Program-made: the position numbers and the translations under genes
Shown here: positions 6,188 through 6,310 of the stretch, piece after piece
Numbering within the stretch: position 1 is the stretch's first letter
Layout of the letters: each line of letters starts with the position of its first letter
Notes under the pieces: generated by a model
What the model was told of the DNA's origin: nothing
Seen by the model: the letters and a program-made list of their open reading frames with translations, nothing else
The model's database searches: none
Assembly: GCA_003669255.1 (NCBI GenBank)
Contig: QWPO01000029.1
Span: 1-6,310, forward strand
Direction: 5' to 3'
Origin: Planctomycetota bacterium
GTDB lineage: Bacteria > Planctomycetota > Planctomycetia > Pirellulales > UBA1268
Length of the DNA stretch: 6,310 nt

Positions 6188-6310
6188 GCCGGGGCCGGAG
6201 CCCAGCGGCCAGTAACGATCCATAAGTAAAAGATTACGTTTTTTCTTTTCTGGTTGACGTGGGACGAGTGGGTTGGAAAACATTGCGTTGGGGATCGACC
6301 CTGGCAAACA

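Larger units (their letters stand above)
6062..6310 (-). other. Noncoding leader and upstream region of the DUF1559/lipoprotein unit
   Basis: The DUF1559 frame stays open here, but the implied residues are unlike any prepilin leader and its ATGs at 6307, 6283 and 6223 lack a ribosome site, so it is treated as untranslated. An AT-rich patch at about 6211-6252, unusual in this GC-rich window, probably marks the promoter area. No convincing -35/-10 pair is seen (the best -10-like string, CGTAAT, lacks a partner). Downstream of it lie the two overlapping hairpins and then about 95 bases before the ribosome site. Confidence 0.5.

Noticed and set aside
6252..6281. Promoter-like TTGACG on the plus strand with a 17-base spacer
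   Set aside because: The -10 position is AAAACA and there is no plus-strand gene behind it inside the window.
6062..6307. N-terminal extension of the DUF1559 gene to the ATG at 6307, 6283 or 6223
   Set aside because: The added residues are unlike a prepilin leader and no Shine-Dalgarno precedes those ATGs, whereas the ATG at 6061 has a well-spaced GGAGG.
1..6310. tRNA, rRNA, CRISPR array or insertion sequence
   Set aside because: No cloverleaf-like segment, no regularly spaced repeats and no transposase-like frame or paired terminal inverted repeats were seen. The only notable repeats are the 25-bp pair and the 17-35 hairpin.

Overview
The window is GC-rich and reads as a Planctomycetota chromosome fragment (probably Pirellulales-like; the lineage is inferred, not proven). 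The markers are a DUF1559 protein with a prepilin-type N-terminus and an H-X9-DG motif, a small lipoprotein directly behind it, a large secreted protein with a PEP-CTERM sorting tail, and a TGWKPVP-type palindromic repeat. All five supported genes lie on the minus strand, so transcription runs from right to left. The long plus-strand reading frames are antisense shadows.

Layout from right to left. Positions 6310-6062 are a noncoding leader with an AT-rich patch and two overlapping hairpins, one followed by a T-run, arranged like a terminator/anti-terminator. Positions 6061-4967 encode a DUF1559 pseudopilin-like protein. After a 21-base gap, 4945-4730 encode a 71-residue probable lipoprotein. 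Positions 4729-4358 have no convincing gene. They hold one copy of a 25-base perfect direct repeat and, near the right-hand end of the next gene's leader, a hairpin. Positions 4357-2777 encode a complete secreted SGNH-type sialate O-acetylesterase-like enzyme. After 76 bases, 2700-460 encode a 746-residue secreted protein: sialidase-like Asp-box propeller, short NHL-like segment, beta-rich autotransporter-like stretch, PEP-CTERM anchor. The second copy of the 25-base repeat lies inside the start of this gene. Its stop overlaps the next start as ATGA, leading into 463-83. That gene encodes a 126-residue exported protein that looks like the two ends of a much larger glycoside hydrolase joined in frame. 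A perfect 8-bp hairpin at 17-35 follows.

The esterase, the sialidase-like protein and the glycosidase remnant form a plausible unit for taking apart decorated, perhaps sialylated or fucosylated, extracellular glycans. The esterase would remove O-acetyl groups before exo-glycosidases act. The substrate cannot be read from the sequence. The DUF1559/lipoprotein pair is a separate transcription unit of a kind common and highly paralogous in this phylum. The most notable points are the internally deleted glycosidase kept in translational coupling, the 25-base repeat shared by a signal-peptide coding region and an intergenic region, and the attenuator-like leader.
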